Positions 27,159 to 36,418 are shown, counted from the first letter of the stretch. The stretch is DNA of 64,000 nt from Polaribacter sp. (GCA_028343155.1 JAOLXX010000003.1:1-64000), one strand, 5' to 3'. The notes: generated by a model from the sequence alone, not told the origin. A program made the numbers and translations.

Positions 27159-27488
27159 TTAAATTATTTCGTTGACCAATTCTTTCAATACATCAAACTT
27201 ATTTGTCTGTGTTTGATTTTTAATACTTCCATTTTCAAAAGTGGCAAATGTTGGTAAATTACTAACATCTGCTAATTTTCTACTTTCTGGAAATTTCTCT
27301 GCATCCACAATCACAAAAGCTATGTTTTCATTCTCTAAAGCTAACTTTTTAAATTTTGGCTTCATAATTCTACAGTTTCCACACCATGTTGCAGAATATT
27401 GAACAATTACTTTGGTGTTTCCACTTACAAACTCTTGTAAATTATCTTCGCTTAATTCTTGAACCATATTCATTATGAATTTTTCCAT
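27159..27488 (-). CDS. thioredoxin family protein
   Basis: A 109-residue single-domain thioredoxin with WCGNC (Cys36, Cys39), an Asn in place of the usual Pro of WCGPC. The cis-Pro loop is SNLPTFATFENG. The ATG at 27488 gives MEKFIMNM; a shorter start at MVQELSEDN is equally plausible. It is 49 nt after the peroxiredoxin gene and is probably its reductant. A small hairpin (27493-27515) sits between them. Confidence 0.9.
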   Translation of the reverse strand: MEKFIMNMVQELSEDNLQEFVSGNTKVIVQYSATWCGNCRIMKPKFKKLALENENIAFVIVDAEKFPESRKLADVSNLPTFATFENGSIKNQTQTNKFDVLKELVNEII

Positions 27489-27492
27489 CCTA

Positions 27493-27515
27493 AATCCTTC
27501 TCTTTGGGAAGGATT
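27493..27515. other. hairpin between peroxiredoxin and thioredoxin genes
   Basis: AATCCTTC and GAAGGATT form an 8-bp stem with a 7-nt loop. It has no T-run, so it is not a clean terminator. It may stabilise or process the shared message, and lies just before the thioredoxin start. Confidence 0.45.
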
Positions 27516-27537
27516 AAGGATGGAGTTAACTTATTTT

Positions 27538-28179
27538 TTAATGAGAAGCTAAATATGCTGCAGTTCCTTTTGCATTAGGAGCCATTGCATCTTTACCTTC
27601 TTCCCAGTTTGCAGGACAAACCTCTCCGTTCGTTTGAACATGTGCATATGCGTCAATTAAACGCAAAAATTCATTTACATTTCTACCAACCGGCATATGA
27701 TTAACACCTTCATGAAAAACAGTTCCTTCTTCATCAATTAGATACGTTGCTCTGTATGTAACATTGTCTCCTTCAACCTGTACCGTTCCTGTTGCCTCAT
27801 CATATGTTTCATTTGTGATATCTAAAATACCTAAAATTGATGACAAATTTCTGTTGCTATCTGCTAAAATTGGGTAAGTAACCCCTTCAATTCCTCCATT
27901 ATCTTTAGAAGTACTTAACCATGCAAAATGAACTTCTGGAGTATCACAAGAAGCACCAATTACGATGGTATTCCTTTTTTCAAATTCTCCTAAAGCCGCT
28001 TGAAAAGCATGTAACTCTGTAGGACAAACAAATGTAAAATCTTTTGGATACCAGAATAACAACACTTTCTTTTTGTTTTTAACTGCTTCTTCAAATACAT
28101 TTAGTTTAAATGTATCGCCCATTTCATTCATTGCGTCTACATTTAAATTTGGAAATTTTCTTCCTACTGCTGTTGCCAT
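27538..28179 (-). CDS. typical 2-Cys peroxiredoxin
   Basis: An AhpC-type peroxiredoxin, 213 residues, that reduces hydrogen peroxide and organic peroxides. The peroxidatic Cys52 is in FTFVCPTELHAF and the resolving Cys188 in EVCPANW. The GASCDTPEVHFAWLST and DEEGTVFHEGVNHMPVGR stretches are typical. It leads a unit with thioredoxin and a small protein. A good -7 box is at 28228-28221 on the minus strand, and a long palindrome lies just upstream of it (28246-28296). Confidence 0.95.
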   Translation of the reverse strand: MATAVGRKFPNLNVDAMNEMGDTFKLNVFEEAVKNKKKVLLFWYPKDFTFVCPTELHAFQAALGEFEKRNTIVIGASCDTPEVHFAWLSTSKDNGGIEGVTYPILADSNRNLSSILGILDITNETYDEATGTVQVEGDNVTYRATYLIDEEGTVFHEGVNHMPVGRNVNEFLRLIDAYAHVQTNGEVCPANWEEGKDAMAPNAKGTAAYLASH

Positions 28180-28220
28180 TTAATTTTATTTTTTAATAAT
28201 TAATATTCGTTTTGTTGCTA

Positions 28221-28228
28221 CAAAGATA
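28221..28228 (-). promoter_or_regulatory. -7 box of the peroxiredoxin gene
   Basis: On the minus strand TATCTTTG matches TAnnTTTG, 41 nt before the ATG. No TTG was found at the expected distance; the palindrome occupies that place. Confidence 0.6.
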
Positions 28229-28245
28229 ACAATCCAACTAGCCTA

Positions 28246-28296
28246 AATAAATAAAGTTGATGGGAAGTTCTTATATTTCCATCAACTTTATTTATT
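28246..28296. promoter_or_regulatory. 18-bp inverted repeat upstream of peroxiredoxin
   Basis: Arms AATAAATAAAGTTGATGG (28246-28263) and CCATCAACTTTATTTATT (28279-28296) match perfectly over 18 bp with a 15-nt loop. It is 17 nt from the -7 box. Either an intrinsic terminator with T-rich tails on both sides or an operator at the -33 position of the peroxiredoxin promoter. Confidence 0.6.
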
Positions 28297-28535
28297 GGAC
28301 GAATTTCAATATATTAAAATTCATTACTTTCAATACTTTAGAGGGAGAAAAATATATTTTCATTATTAAAAACTCTGCTTCAACAATAAATATATCGACT
28401 TTTTTTATCGTTAAAACCTATCTAATAAAATATATAATCGCTCTCTGCGCTGCGATCTATTGACTGATAAAAACAAGCGGTTACCTGAAGTGACTTTTGA
28501 GTATATACAGTTATTTTCAGCCATTCTTAATTGTT
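28297..28535. other. gene-free stretch
   Basis: Two overlapping plus-strand frames here have no homology features and are not genes. Together with the peroxiredoxin leader and palindrome it forms a 356-nt intergenic region; I see no further element. Confidence 0.4.
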
Positions 28536-29699
28536 TTATTTACTCGCAAACAATTTTATATCATTTGCAGAAATTTCTTTCTCCCCTAAAATTATTAAAC
28601 GTTCCACAACATTCCGTAATTCACGAATATTCCCTGTCCAATCATACTCCTGTAATAATTTAATTGCTGCTTCTGAAAATTCTTTTTTAGGAGTTCCTTG
28701 TGTTTCTGATATTTTCTTTGTAAAAAAATCTACCAACAAAGGAACGTCTTCCCTTCTATCATTTAAAGAGGGGACTTTAATTAAAATCACTGCCAATCTA
28801 TGATACAAATCTTCTCTAAATCTACCTGCAGCAATTTCTTCCTTTAAGTTTTTATTAGTTGCTGCAACCACCCTAACATTTACTTTGATATCTTTATCAG
28901 AACCAACCCTAGAAATAATACTTTCTTGTAATGCCCTTAAAACTTTTGCTTGTGCAGACAAACTCATATCACCAATTTCATCTAAGAAGATAGTGCCTCC
29001 ATTTGCAGCTTCAAACTTTCCTGCTCTGTCTTTATTTGCCCCTGTAAAAGAACCTTTTACGTGTCCAAAAAGTTCGCTTTCTATTAATTCAGAAGGGATA
29101 GCAGCACAGTTCACCTCAATCATAGGTGCTTTTATTCTGTCAGATTTCTCGTGTAACCAATGTGCAACTAACTCTTTTCCAGTTCCGTTAGGACCTGTAA
29201 TTAAAACTCTTGCATCTGTAGCAGCTACTTTTTCAATGATCTCTTTTATGTGAGAAATAGCAGGACTCTCACCAATCATTTGGTAACCTTTACTCACTTT
29301 TTTTTTTAACCTTTTATTTTCAACGAGTAAAGTTTTGGTATCCAAAGCATTCCTTACAGTATTTAAAAGTCGGTTTAAATCTGGGGGCTTAGAAATATAA
29401 TCGAAAGCACCTAAACGCATTGTATTTACTGCTGTATCTAGATCTCCATGACCAGAAATCATAACTATTGGTATTTCTGGTTTTATTTTTTTTGCCTTTT
29501 CTAATACCTCAACACCATCCATTTTTGGCATTTTAATATCACATAAAATTAAATCATAATCATGATTTTTTATCATTTCTATTCCTAACAAACCGTCTGC
29601 TACTGCTGTTACGTTGTAAGATTCATTCTCTTCTGAAATAATTTTTGTTAAAACCCTTCTAATGGCAGCCTCGTCTTCTATTACTAATATTTCGCTCAT
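28536..29699 (-). CDS. sigma-54-dependent response regulator lacking the HTH domain
   Basis: An NtrC-type activator of 387 residues from ATG 29699; 13 codons further upstream are not conserved in style. Domains are a receiver (phosphorylatable Asp54 in ILCDIKMPKMDG) and a sigma-54 AAA+ domain: Walker A ITGPNGTGKELVA, the sigma-54 contact loop ESELFGHVKGSFTGA (GSFTGA instead of GAFTGA) and Walker B GGTIFLDEIGDM. It ends soon after IRELRNVVERLIIL at ANDIKLFASK, with no Fis-type DNA-binding helix-turn-helix. Lone gene; the histidine kinase is not in the window. Confidence 0.93.
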   Translation of the reverse strand: MSEILVIEDEAAIRRVLTKIISEENESYNVTAVADGLLGIEMIKNHDYDLILCDIKMPKMDGVEVLEKAKKIKPEIPIVMISGHGDLDTAVNTMRLGAFDYISKPPDLNRLLNTVRNALDTKTLLVENKRLKKKVSKGYQMIGESPAISHIKEIIEKVAATDARVLITGPNGTGKELVAHWLHEKSDRIKAPMIEVNCAAIPSELIESELFGHVKGSFTGANKDRAGKFEAANGGTIFLDEIGDMSLSAQAKVLRALQESIISRVGSDKDIKVNVRVVAATNKNLKEEIAAGRFREDLYHRLAVILIKVPSLNDRREDVPLLVDFFTKKISETQGTPKKEFSEAAIKLLQEYDWTGNIRELRNVVERLIILGEKEISANDIKLFASK

Positions 29700-30150
29700 T
29701 TTTTTTAGTTTGAAAGGTTCTGAAATACAAAAATACAAAAGTTCAAATTTTGATTAAATGAAACCTTTTTTAAACTTTCTTACTCATTAATTTCTCGTAT
29801 TAGTATGAACTATTTTAAAATTAGACATCCGTTTTTGTTACTATTCTCTACTCCTAAAAAACCTATTTCTTAATAAAAAAAGAGTGTGAAAATGTTTTCA
29901 CTACACTTTTTTTATTATTGAAACCCATCCAATAGATCAAAAAATACAAAGGTAACCAATAACAATGCCAAAAAAAAATAATTTAAATCAAGAAAATTCT
30001 ATTAAAAATGAATAAAAATATTTCTTAACTTCTAATAGATTGCTTGTCAATATTTATCTATTTTTTTAAAAAAATTGACAAAACAAACTTAGCTATTTTC
30101 TCAGTAGTAAGAGTTAACCACCTAAACTGATCTTCTTTAATTTATGTTAA
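29700..30150. other. intergenic region with terminator-like hairpin
   Basis: About 450 nt with no gene. It holds a minus-strand TATTTTTG box (29735-29728) for the sigma-54 regulator and the hairpin at 29872-29928. The MarR operators begin at 30151. Confidence 0.5.
29872..29928. terminator. terminator-like hairpin
   Basis: AATAAAAAAAGAGTGTGAAAA and TTTTCACTACACTTTTTTTATT pair imperfectly with bulges. T-runs lie on both sides. It sits between divergent genes, so its client transcript is unclear. Confidence 0.4.
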
Positions 30151-30199
30151 AATTTACTATGCGTGCATAACTTTTTTACAATTTACTATGCGTGCATAA
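30151..30199. promoter_or_regulatory. two direct operator-like repeats before marR
   Basis: The 20-nt sequence AATTTACTATGCGTGCATAA occurs identically at 30151-30170 and 30180-30199, 29 nt apart. Each contains TATGC-GT-GCATA, a 5-2-5 inverted repeat, a typical MarR half-site arrangement. The second copy lies directly upstream of the marR -7 box. Autoregulation by the MarR-type protein is inferred. Confidence 0.75.
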
Positions 30200-30209
30200 T
30201 AAATTTATA

Positions 30210-30217
30210 TATATTTG
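30210..30217 (+). promoter_or_regulatory. -7 box of the marR-fad operon
   Basis: TATATTTG is an exact TAnnTTTG, 5 nt before the marR ATG. Transcription would start at or near the ATG, so the message may be leaderless. Confidence 0.6.
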
Positions 30218-30222
30218 ACACA

Positions 30223-30681
30223 ATGGATAAAATTAAATCAATAGATCACCAACTAAGAGCAACATGGCAAGCAGTTGCTAAAATGTATAACGAACAAGCA
30301 ATTCATCACAATAGCACAATGTCTACTGCTTTTGTTTTATTAAATATTGACAAGCAAAATGGAACTCCATCGACAGCTTTAGGTCCTTTAATGGGAATGG
30401 AACCGACGAGTCTTTCCAGAATTTTAAAAACAATGGAAGATAAAGGCGCTATTACCAGAAAGAAAAACCCTCATGATGGTAGAAGTGTTATCATTAAATT
30501 AACTGACTATGGCAAAGAAATGCGTAAAGTATCAAAAGGCCATGTTATAAAGTTCAACGAAACGATACATGAACATGTTTCTAAAAAAGATTTAGAAGGC
30601 TTTTTCAAGGTAACATCAACAATTAACAAATTAATTGCAGACAAAAATATTTATCAAAATATCAAAAGTACAGCAGTTTAA
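30223..30681 (+). CDS. MarR family transcriptional regulator
   Basis: I take the ATG at 30223 (MDKIKSIDHQLRATWQAV), because the frame upstream runs through the operators and promoter. At 152 residues it has a winged helix-turn-helix: STALGPLMGMEPTSLSRILKTM is the recognition part and KKNPHDGRSVIIKLT the wing. It is the first gene of the beta-oxidation operon with a 12-nt gap to the next gene, and it is preceded by two identical palindromic repeats, so it most likely represses its own operon and is released by an acyl-CoA or fatty acid. Confidence 0.92.
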   Translation: MDKIKSIDHQLRATWQAVAKMYNEQAIHHNSTMSTAFVLLNIDKQNGTPSTALGPLMGMEPTSLSRILKTMEDKGAITRKKNPHDGRSVIIKLTDYGKEMRKVSKGHVIKFNETIHEHVSKKDLEGFFKVTSTINKLIADKNIYQNIKSTAV

Positions 30682-30693
30682 AAAAAGAGAACA

Positions 30694-33099
30694 ATGACGA
30701 GAAGAATTAAAAAAGTAGCAATAGTTGGCTCTGGAATTATGGGAAGCGGAATTGCTTGTCATTTTGCAAATATTGGTATAGAAGTTCTTTTATTGGATAT
30801 TGTTCCAAGAGAATTAACTGACAAAGAAAAAGCAAAAGGATTAACATTACAGGACAAAGTTGTGCGTAATCGATTAGTAAATGATGCTTTAAAAGCTTCT
30901 TTAAAATCGAAACCCTCTCCAATTTATAATCAAAAATTTGCAAACAGAATTACGACAGGTAATTTAGAAGATGACATTTCAAAAGTTACGGATGTAGATT
31001 GGATTATGGAAGTTGTCGTTGAAAGATTAGATATTAAAAAACTTGTTTTTGAACAGTTAGAAAAATACAGAACTCCAGGCACAATTATCTCTTCGAACAC
31101 CTCTGGTATTCCGATCAAATTCATGAACGAAGGAAGAAGTGAAGATTTTCAGAAACATTTTGCAGTAACTCACTTTTTTAACCCACCACGATATTTAAAG
31201 CTTTTTGAAGTTGTTCCAGGTCCAAAGTGCAAACAAGAAGTTACTGACTTCTTGATGATGTTTGGAGAAAAATTTTTAGGAAAAACTTCAGTCTTAGCAA
31301 AAGATACTCCAGCTTTTATCGGAAACAGGATTGGAATCTTCGGAATCCAATCCCTTTTCCATCAAGTAAAAGAATTAGGTCTAACTGTTGAAGAAATTGA
31401 CAAATTAACCGGACCTGTTATTGGTCGCCCAAAATCTGCTACGTTCAGGACAGTAGATGTTGTTGGTTTAGACACTTTAGTTCATGTTGCCAATGGAATT
31501 TATGAAAATTGTCCTAACGATGAGGCGCATGCTCTTTTTCAATTGCCTGACTTCATCAAGACAATGATGGAAAAAAAATGGCTAGGAAGTAAAACTGGTC
31601 AAGGATTTTACAAAAAAATTGTAACTACTGAAGGAAAAAAAGAAATCTTAACTTTAGACTTAGATACATTAGAATATCGTTCAAAAAAACGTGCGAAATT
31701 TGCAACTTTAGAATTGACAAAAACAATTGATAAACCTATTGATCGCTTTAAAATATTAGTTGACGGAAAAGACAAAGCCGGCGTATTTTATAGAAAAAAC
31801 TTTGCCGCAATGTTTGCCTATGTTCAAAATAGAATTCCAGAGATTTCTGATGAAATCTATAAAATAGATGATGCAATGAAAGCTGGTTTTGGTTGGGAAA
31901 ATGGACCTTTCGAAATTTGGGATGCAGTTGGTATAGAAAAAGGGATTAAATTAATGAAAGCTGAAGGAATGGAACCTGCCCTGTGGGTTCAGGAAATGTT
32001 AGCAAGTGGCATTTCTTCCTTTTATAGTATAAGAAAAGGGGCAACCTATTATTATGATATTCCTTCCAAAAATCAAACTAAAAAACCGGGTCAAGAATCA
32101 TTTATCATTCTAGATAATATTAGGAAATCAAATGAAGTTTGGAAAAATACAGGTGCTGTAATTGAAGATCTTGGAGATGGAATTTTAAATTTAGAATTCC
32201 AATCTAAAATGAATACCATAGGAGGCGATGTATTAGCAGCAGTAAACAAAGCAATTGATTTAGCAGAAAAAGACTTTCAAGGTTTGGTGATTGGTAATCA
32301 AGCAGCCAATTTCTCTGTAGGTGCAAATATTGGCATGATTTTTATGATGGCGGTTGAGCAAGAATATGATGAATTAAACTATGCCATTAAATATTTCCAA
32401 GACACAATGATGCGCATGCGTTATTCAGCAATACCAACCATTTCTGCACCTCATGGAATGGCTTTAGGTGGGGGTTGTGAAATTTCATTACATGCAGATA
32501 AAGTCGTAGCAGCGGCAGAAACGTATATGGGATTAGTCGAATTTGGAGTTGGTGTAATTCCTGGTGGTGGTGGCTCAAAGGAAATGGCTTTAAGAGCATC
32601 AGATTCTTTTAGTAAAGGAGATGTTGAATTAAATATTTTACAAGAAAATTTCTTAACCATCGGAATGGCAAAAGTATCAACATCTGGGTATGAAGCTTTT
32701 GATTTAGGATTACTTCAAAAAGGAAAAGATGTGGTTGTAGTCAATAAAGACAGGCAAATTGCAACTGCAAAAGCACACGCAAAATTAATTGCAGAAAGCG
32801 GTTATACACAACCCGCAATAAGGAATGATGTAAAAGTTTTAGGAAAACAAGCTTTAGGCATGTTCTTAGTAGGAACTGATTCTATGAAAGATTCTAAATA
32901 CATAAGTGAACACGATATGAAAATTGCGAATAAACTAGCTTATGTAATGGCTGGAGGAGATTTATCTGAACCTACATTGGTTACAGAGCAGTATTTGTTA
33001 GATATTGAAAGAGAAGCGTTTTTATCACTTTGTACAGAACGTAAAACGTTGGAAAGAATTCAACACATGTTAAAGACAGGGAAACCCTTGAGAAATTAG
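30694..33099 (+). CDS. 3-hydroxyacyl-CoA dehydrogenase / enoyl-CoA hydratase
   Basis: An 801-residue bifunctional beta-oxidation enzyme. The NAD-dependent 3-hydroxyacyl-CoA dehydrogenase comes first (GSGIMGSGIACHFANIG; SSNTSGIPI; HFFNPPRYLKL; the second GFYKK domain to about residue 440). The enoyl-CoA hydratase lies in the C-terminal part (NFSVGANIGMI; GMALGGGCEISLHAD; GVIPGGGGSKEMALRA). This order is the reverse of E. coli FadB/FadJ, where the hydratase is first. Both active sites look intact. It is in an operon with the thiolase and acyl-CoA dehydrogenase genes. Confidence 0.94.
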   Translation: MTRRIKKVAIVGSGIMGSGIACHFANIGIEVLLLDIVPRELTDKEKAKGLTLQDKVVRNRLVNDALKASLKSKPSPIYNQKFANRITTGNLEDDISKVTDVDWIMEVVVERLDIKKLVFEQLEKYRTPGTIISSNTSGIPIKFMNEGRSEDFQKHFAVTHFFNPPRYLKLFEVVPGPKCKQEVTDFLMMFGEKFLGKTSVLAKDTPAFIGNRIGIFGIQSLFHQVKELGLTVEEIDKLTGPVIGRPKSATFRTVDVVGLDTLVHVANGIYENCPNDEAHALFQLPDFIKTMMEKKWLGSKTGQGFYKKIVTTEGKKEILTLDLDTLEYRSKKRAKFATLELTKTIDKPIDRFKILVDGKDKAGVFYRKNFAAMFAYVQNRIPEISDEIYKIDDAMKAGFGWENGPFEIWDAVGIEKGIKLMKAEGMEPALWVQEMLASGISSFYSIRKGATYYYDIPSKNQTKKPGQESFIILDNIRKSNEVWKNTGAVIEDLGDGILNLEFQSKMNTIGGDVLAAVNKAIDLAEKDFQGLVIGNQAANFSVGANIGMIFMMAVEQEYDELNYAIKYFQDTMMRMRYSAIPTISAPHGMALGGGCEISLHADKVVAAAETYMGLVEFGVGVIPGGGGSKEMALRASDSFSKGDVELNILQENFLTIGMAKVSTSGYEAFDLGLLQKGKDVVVVNKDRQIATAKAHAKLIAESGYTQPAIRNDVKVLGKQALGMFLVGTDSMKDSKYISEHDMKIANKLAYVMAGGDLSEPTLVTEQYLLDIEREAFLSLCTERKTLERIQHMLKTGKPLRN

Positions 33100-33288
33100 A
33101 AAAAGACATAGGACTAAATGATATAAGACTTCAAGATTGCAGGAAAAATCATTTGTTTTAAGTTCTTTTAATCACAAGTCAAATAAAAAATAAAAATTAA
33201 ATTACCCAAGGAATGATAACACGATTTATGGAAAACTTGAGCAAGTCTTAGGTCATACATCAAATCATCATAAGTCAAAATAATTATT

Positions 33289-34482
33289 ATGAGTAAAACA
33301 GCCTACATAGTAAAAGCATATAGAACTGCAGTTGCAAAAGCTCCAAAAGGTGTTTTTCGCTTTAAACGTGCAGATGAATTGGGTGCAGAAACAATTCAAC
33401 ACATGATGAAAGAATTACCAAATTTAGACGTGAAGCGTATTGATGACGTAATTGTTGGTAATGCGATGCCTGAAGGCTCTCAAGGATTAAACATGGCGCG
33501 TTTTATCTCTTTAATAGGGTTGAACTCCGTGGATGTTCCTGGAGTTACAGTAAATCGTTTTTGCTCTTCAGGATTAGAAACCATTGCAATGGCAGCGGCG
33601 AAAATTCAAGCAGGAATGGCAAGCTGTGTTATTGCTGGTGGAGCAGAAAGTATGAGTTCTGTACCCATGACTGGTTTCAAACCTGAACTAAATTATGATA
33701 CGATAAAATCTGGTCATGCAGATTATTATTGGGGGATGGGAAATACTGCAGAAGCAGTTGCAAATAAGTTTAAAATTTCTAGGGAAGATCAAGATGATTT
33801 TGCTTTTAAGTCTCATATGAAAGCTTTAAAAGCACAAGCAGAAAATCGTTTTCAAGATCAAATAGTTCCTATTGAAGTTGAAGAAACCTTTTTGGATATC
33901 AATGGGAAAAAGGCAACAAAAAAATATACCGTAACGAAAGATGAAGGTCCAAGAAAAGGAACTTCCACTGCAGTTTTAAATAAATTACGCCCAGTTTTTG
34001 CAGCTGGAGGAACTGTCACTGCTGGTAATTCATCTCAAATGAGTGATGGTGCAGCTTTTGTTATGGTGATGAGTGAAGAAATGGTGAAAGAATTGAATAT
34101 AGAACCTATTGCAAGAGTTGTCAATTATGCTGCGGCTGGTGTAGCACCAAGAATTATGGGAATTGGTCCTATTGCTGCAATTCCTAAGGTATTAAAACAA
34201 GCAGGATTGCAACAAAAAGACATTGATTTAATTGAATTGAATGAAGCTTTTGCTTCTCAATCTTTAGCTGTAATACGTGCGTTAGATCTAGACCAAGAAA
34301 TTGTAAATGTAAATGGTGGTGCTATTGCATTGGGGCATCCTTTAGGTTGTACTGGAGCTAAATTATCTGTGCAATTATTTGATGAGATGCTTAAACGCAA
34401 ACTAAAAAATAAATACGGGATGGTAACTATGTGTGTTGGCACAGGACAAGGTGCTGCTGGTATTTTCGAATTCCTGTCTTAA
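33289..34482 (+). CDS. acetyl-CoA acyltransferase (thiolase)
   Basis: A 397-residue thiolase that cleaves 3-ketoacyl-CoA to acetyl-CoA and a shortened acyl-CoA. The nucleophilic Cys is in [15 protein letters not shown], the His site is in [16 protein letters not shown], and the second Cys is in [15 protein letters not shown]. Placed after the hydratase/dehydrogenase gene with a 189-nt gap that shows no clear promoter, and followed by the acyl-CoA dehydrogenase gene. The beta-oxidation role is inferred from context; a biosynthetic role is less likely. Confidence 0.93.
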   Translation: MSKTAYIVKAYRTAVAKAPKGVFRFKRADELGAETIQHMMKELPNLDVKRIDDVIVGNAMPEGSQGLNMARFISLIGLNSVDVPGVTVNRFCSSGLETIAMAAAKIQAGMASCVIAGGAESMSSVPMTGFKPELNYDTIKSGHADYYWGMGNTAEAVANKFKISREDQDDFAFKSHMKALKAQAENRFQDQIVPIEVEETFLDINGKKATKKYTVTKDEGPRKGTSTAVLNKLRPVFAAGGTVTAGNSSQMSDGAAFVMVMSEEMVKELNIEPIARVVNYAAAGVAPRIMGIGPIAAIPKVLKQAGLQQKDIDLIELNEAFASQSLAVIRALDLDQEIVNVNGGAIALGHPLGCTGAKLSVQLFDEMLKRKLKNKYGMVTMCVGTGQGAAGIFEFLS

Positions 34483-34601
34483 TAGAGACGTAAGAGAAAA
34501 TAAACTTAATTCTATCAATAAGATTATAATTAAAATTTAATCATAAGGTAATTCAGAAATCTTAAAAAGTCAAAAGTCTTACCGTTATAAGTCAAAAAAA
34601 T

Positions 34602-36410
34602 ATGGAAACATCAAAAAAAGACCTTCTGAGAGGTGGACAATTCTTAGTAAAAGAAACCAACTGTGAAGACGTATTTACTCCAGAAGATTTTTCTGAGGAG
34701 CAACAAATGATGAAGGAAGCTGTCATGGAATTTAATGATCGTGAAATCATTCCTCATAAAGCTCGTTTTGAAGCGAAAGATTATGCACTAACAGAAGATG
34801 TAATGCGTAAAGCTGGAGAATTAGGTTTTTTAGGCGTTGCTGTACCAGAAGAATTTGGTGGCTTAGGAATGGGATTTGTTTCGACCATGTTAACGTGTGA
34901 TTACATTTCTTCTGGAACAGGTTCATTTAGTACTGCTTTTGGTGCGCATACAGGTATTGGAACCATGCCAATCACACTGTACGGAACACAAGCACAAAAA
35001 GAAAAATATGTACCAAAATTAGCTACTGGTGATTGGTTTGGAGCATATTGCTTGACAGAACCTGGTGCTGGATCTGATGCGAATTCAGGGAAAACTACTG
35101 CTGAAATCTCTGAAGATGGAAAATCATATAAAATTAACGGACAGAAGATGTGGATTTCTAACGCTGGTTTTTGTAGCGTAATGATTGTTTTTGCTCGTAT
35201 TGAAAATGATAAAAACATTACTGGATTTATTGTCGAATTTGATAAAGAAAATCCAAATGGAATTGTTTTAGGAGAAGAAGAACATAAATTAGGAATTAGA
35301 GCTTCCTCAACAAGACAAGTGTTTTTTAACGATACTGTTGTCCCTGCAGAAAATATGTTGGCAAGCCGTGGAGAAGGGTTTAAAATTGCAATGAACGCTT
35401 TAAATGTAGGACGTATTAAATTAGCTGCAGCTTGTTTAGACTCTCAAAGAAGAGTCATTACTCATGCAGTAAAATACGCCACAGAGCGCAAACAATTTAA
35501 AACAGCTATTGCAGATTTTGGAGCTATCAAAGTAAAAATAGCAGAGATGACAACCAATGCTTATGTTGGTGAATCTGCTTCTTACAGAGCTGCAAAAGAT
35601 ATTGAGGATAGAATTGCATTAAGAGTTGCTGCTGGTAATACACATCAAGAAGCAGAGTTAAAAGGTGTTGAAGAATATGCTATTGAATGTTCCATTTTAA
35701 AAGTAGCCGTTTCCGAAGACATACAAAATTGTGCAGATGAAGGAATTCAGATTTTTGGAGGAATGGGATTCTCCGAAGAGACTCCGATGGAATCTGCTTG
35801 GAGAGATGCAAGAATTGCTCGTATTTATGAAGGTACCAACGAAATCAACAGAATTCTTTCCGTGGGTATGTTAATTAAAAAAGCCATGAAAGGTCATGTT
35901 GATTTATTAGGCCCTGCTACTGAAGTGGCCAATAGTTTAATGGGAATTCCGTCTTTTGAGACACCTGATTTTTCAACATTATTTTCTGAAGAAAAAGAGA
36001 TGATTTCTAAATTAAAGAAAACATTTTTAATGGTTGCAGGTGCAGCGCTTCAAAAATATGGGCAAGAAATAGAAGAGCACCAACAATTATTGATTGCGGC
36101 TTCAGATATTTTAATTGAAATATACATGGCAGAATCTGCAATTTTGAGGACAGAAAAAAATGTAAAACGCACGAATAAAGAAGCACAAAGTGTACAAATT
36201 GCAATGTCCAAATTATATTTATATCACGCAGTAGATATTATTGAAAAAAAAGGAAAAGAAAGCATTATTTCTTTTGCTGAAGGCGATGAACAACGCATGA
36301 TGTTAATGGGCTTAAAACGTTTTACTAAATACACAAACTATCCAGATATTGTTGACTTACGTAACGAAATTGCCGAAAAAGTAAAAGCAGAAAACAATTA
36401 CTGCTTCTAA
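34602..36410 (+). CDS. acyl-CoA dehydrogenase
   Basis: A 602-residue FAD enzyme for the first oxidation step of beta-oxidation. The acyl-CoA dehydrogenase core spans roughly residues 25-420, with FGGLGMGF, CLTEPGAGSDANS, KMWISNAGF and the C-terminal catalytic region IYEGTNEINRI. About 170 more residues follow, forming a helical extension like that of the long VLCAD/ACAD9 type. It is the last gene of the operon and ends just before a terminator (36419-36450). Long-chain substrates are likely, not proven. Confidence 0.93.
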   Translation: METSKKDLLRGGQFLVKETNCEDVFTPEDFSEEQQMMKEAVMEFNDREIIPHKARFEAKDYALTEDVMRKAGELGFLGVAVPEEFGGLGMGFVSTMLTCDYISSGTGSFSTAFGAHTGIGTMPITLYGTQAQKEKYVPKLATGDWFGAYCLTEPGAGSDANSGKTTAEISEDGKSYKINGQKMWISNAGFCSVMIVFARIENDKNITGFIVEFDKENPNGIVLGEEEHKLGIRASSTRQVFFNDTVVPAENMLASRGEGFKIAMNALNVGRIKLAAACLDSQRRVITHAVKYATERKQFKTAIADFGAIKVKIAEMTTNAYVGESASYRAAKDIEDRIALRVAAGNTHQEAELKGVEEYAIECSILKVAVSEDIQNCADEGIQIFGGMGFSEETPMESAWRDARIARIYEGTNEINRILSVGMLIKKAMKGHVDLLGPATEVANSLMGIPSFETPDFSTLFSEEKEMISKLKKTFLMVAGAALQKYGQEIEEHQQLLIAASDILIEIYMAESAILRTEKNVKRTNKEAQSVQIAMSKLYLYHAVDIIEKKGKESIISFAEGDEQRMMLMGLKRFTKYTNYPDIVDLRNEIAEKVKAENNYCF

Positions 36411-36418
36411 AAACTGCC

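Noticed and set aside
28257..28663. Two overlapping plus-strand frames in the peroxiredoxin upstream region
   Set aside because: No domains, no ribosome site, one spans the palindrome, the other runs into the sigma-54 gene on the opposite strand.
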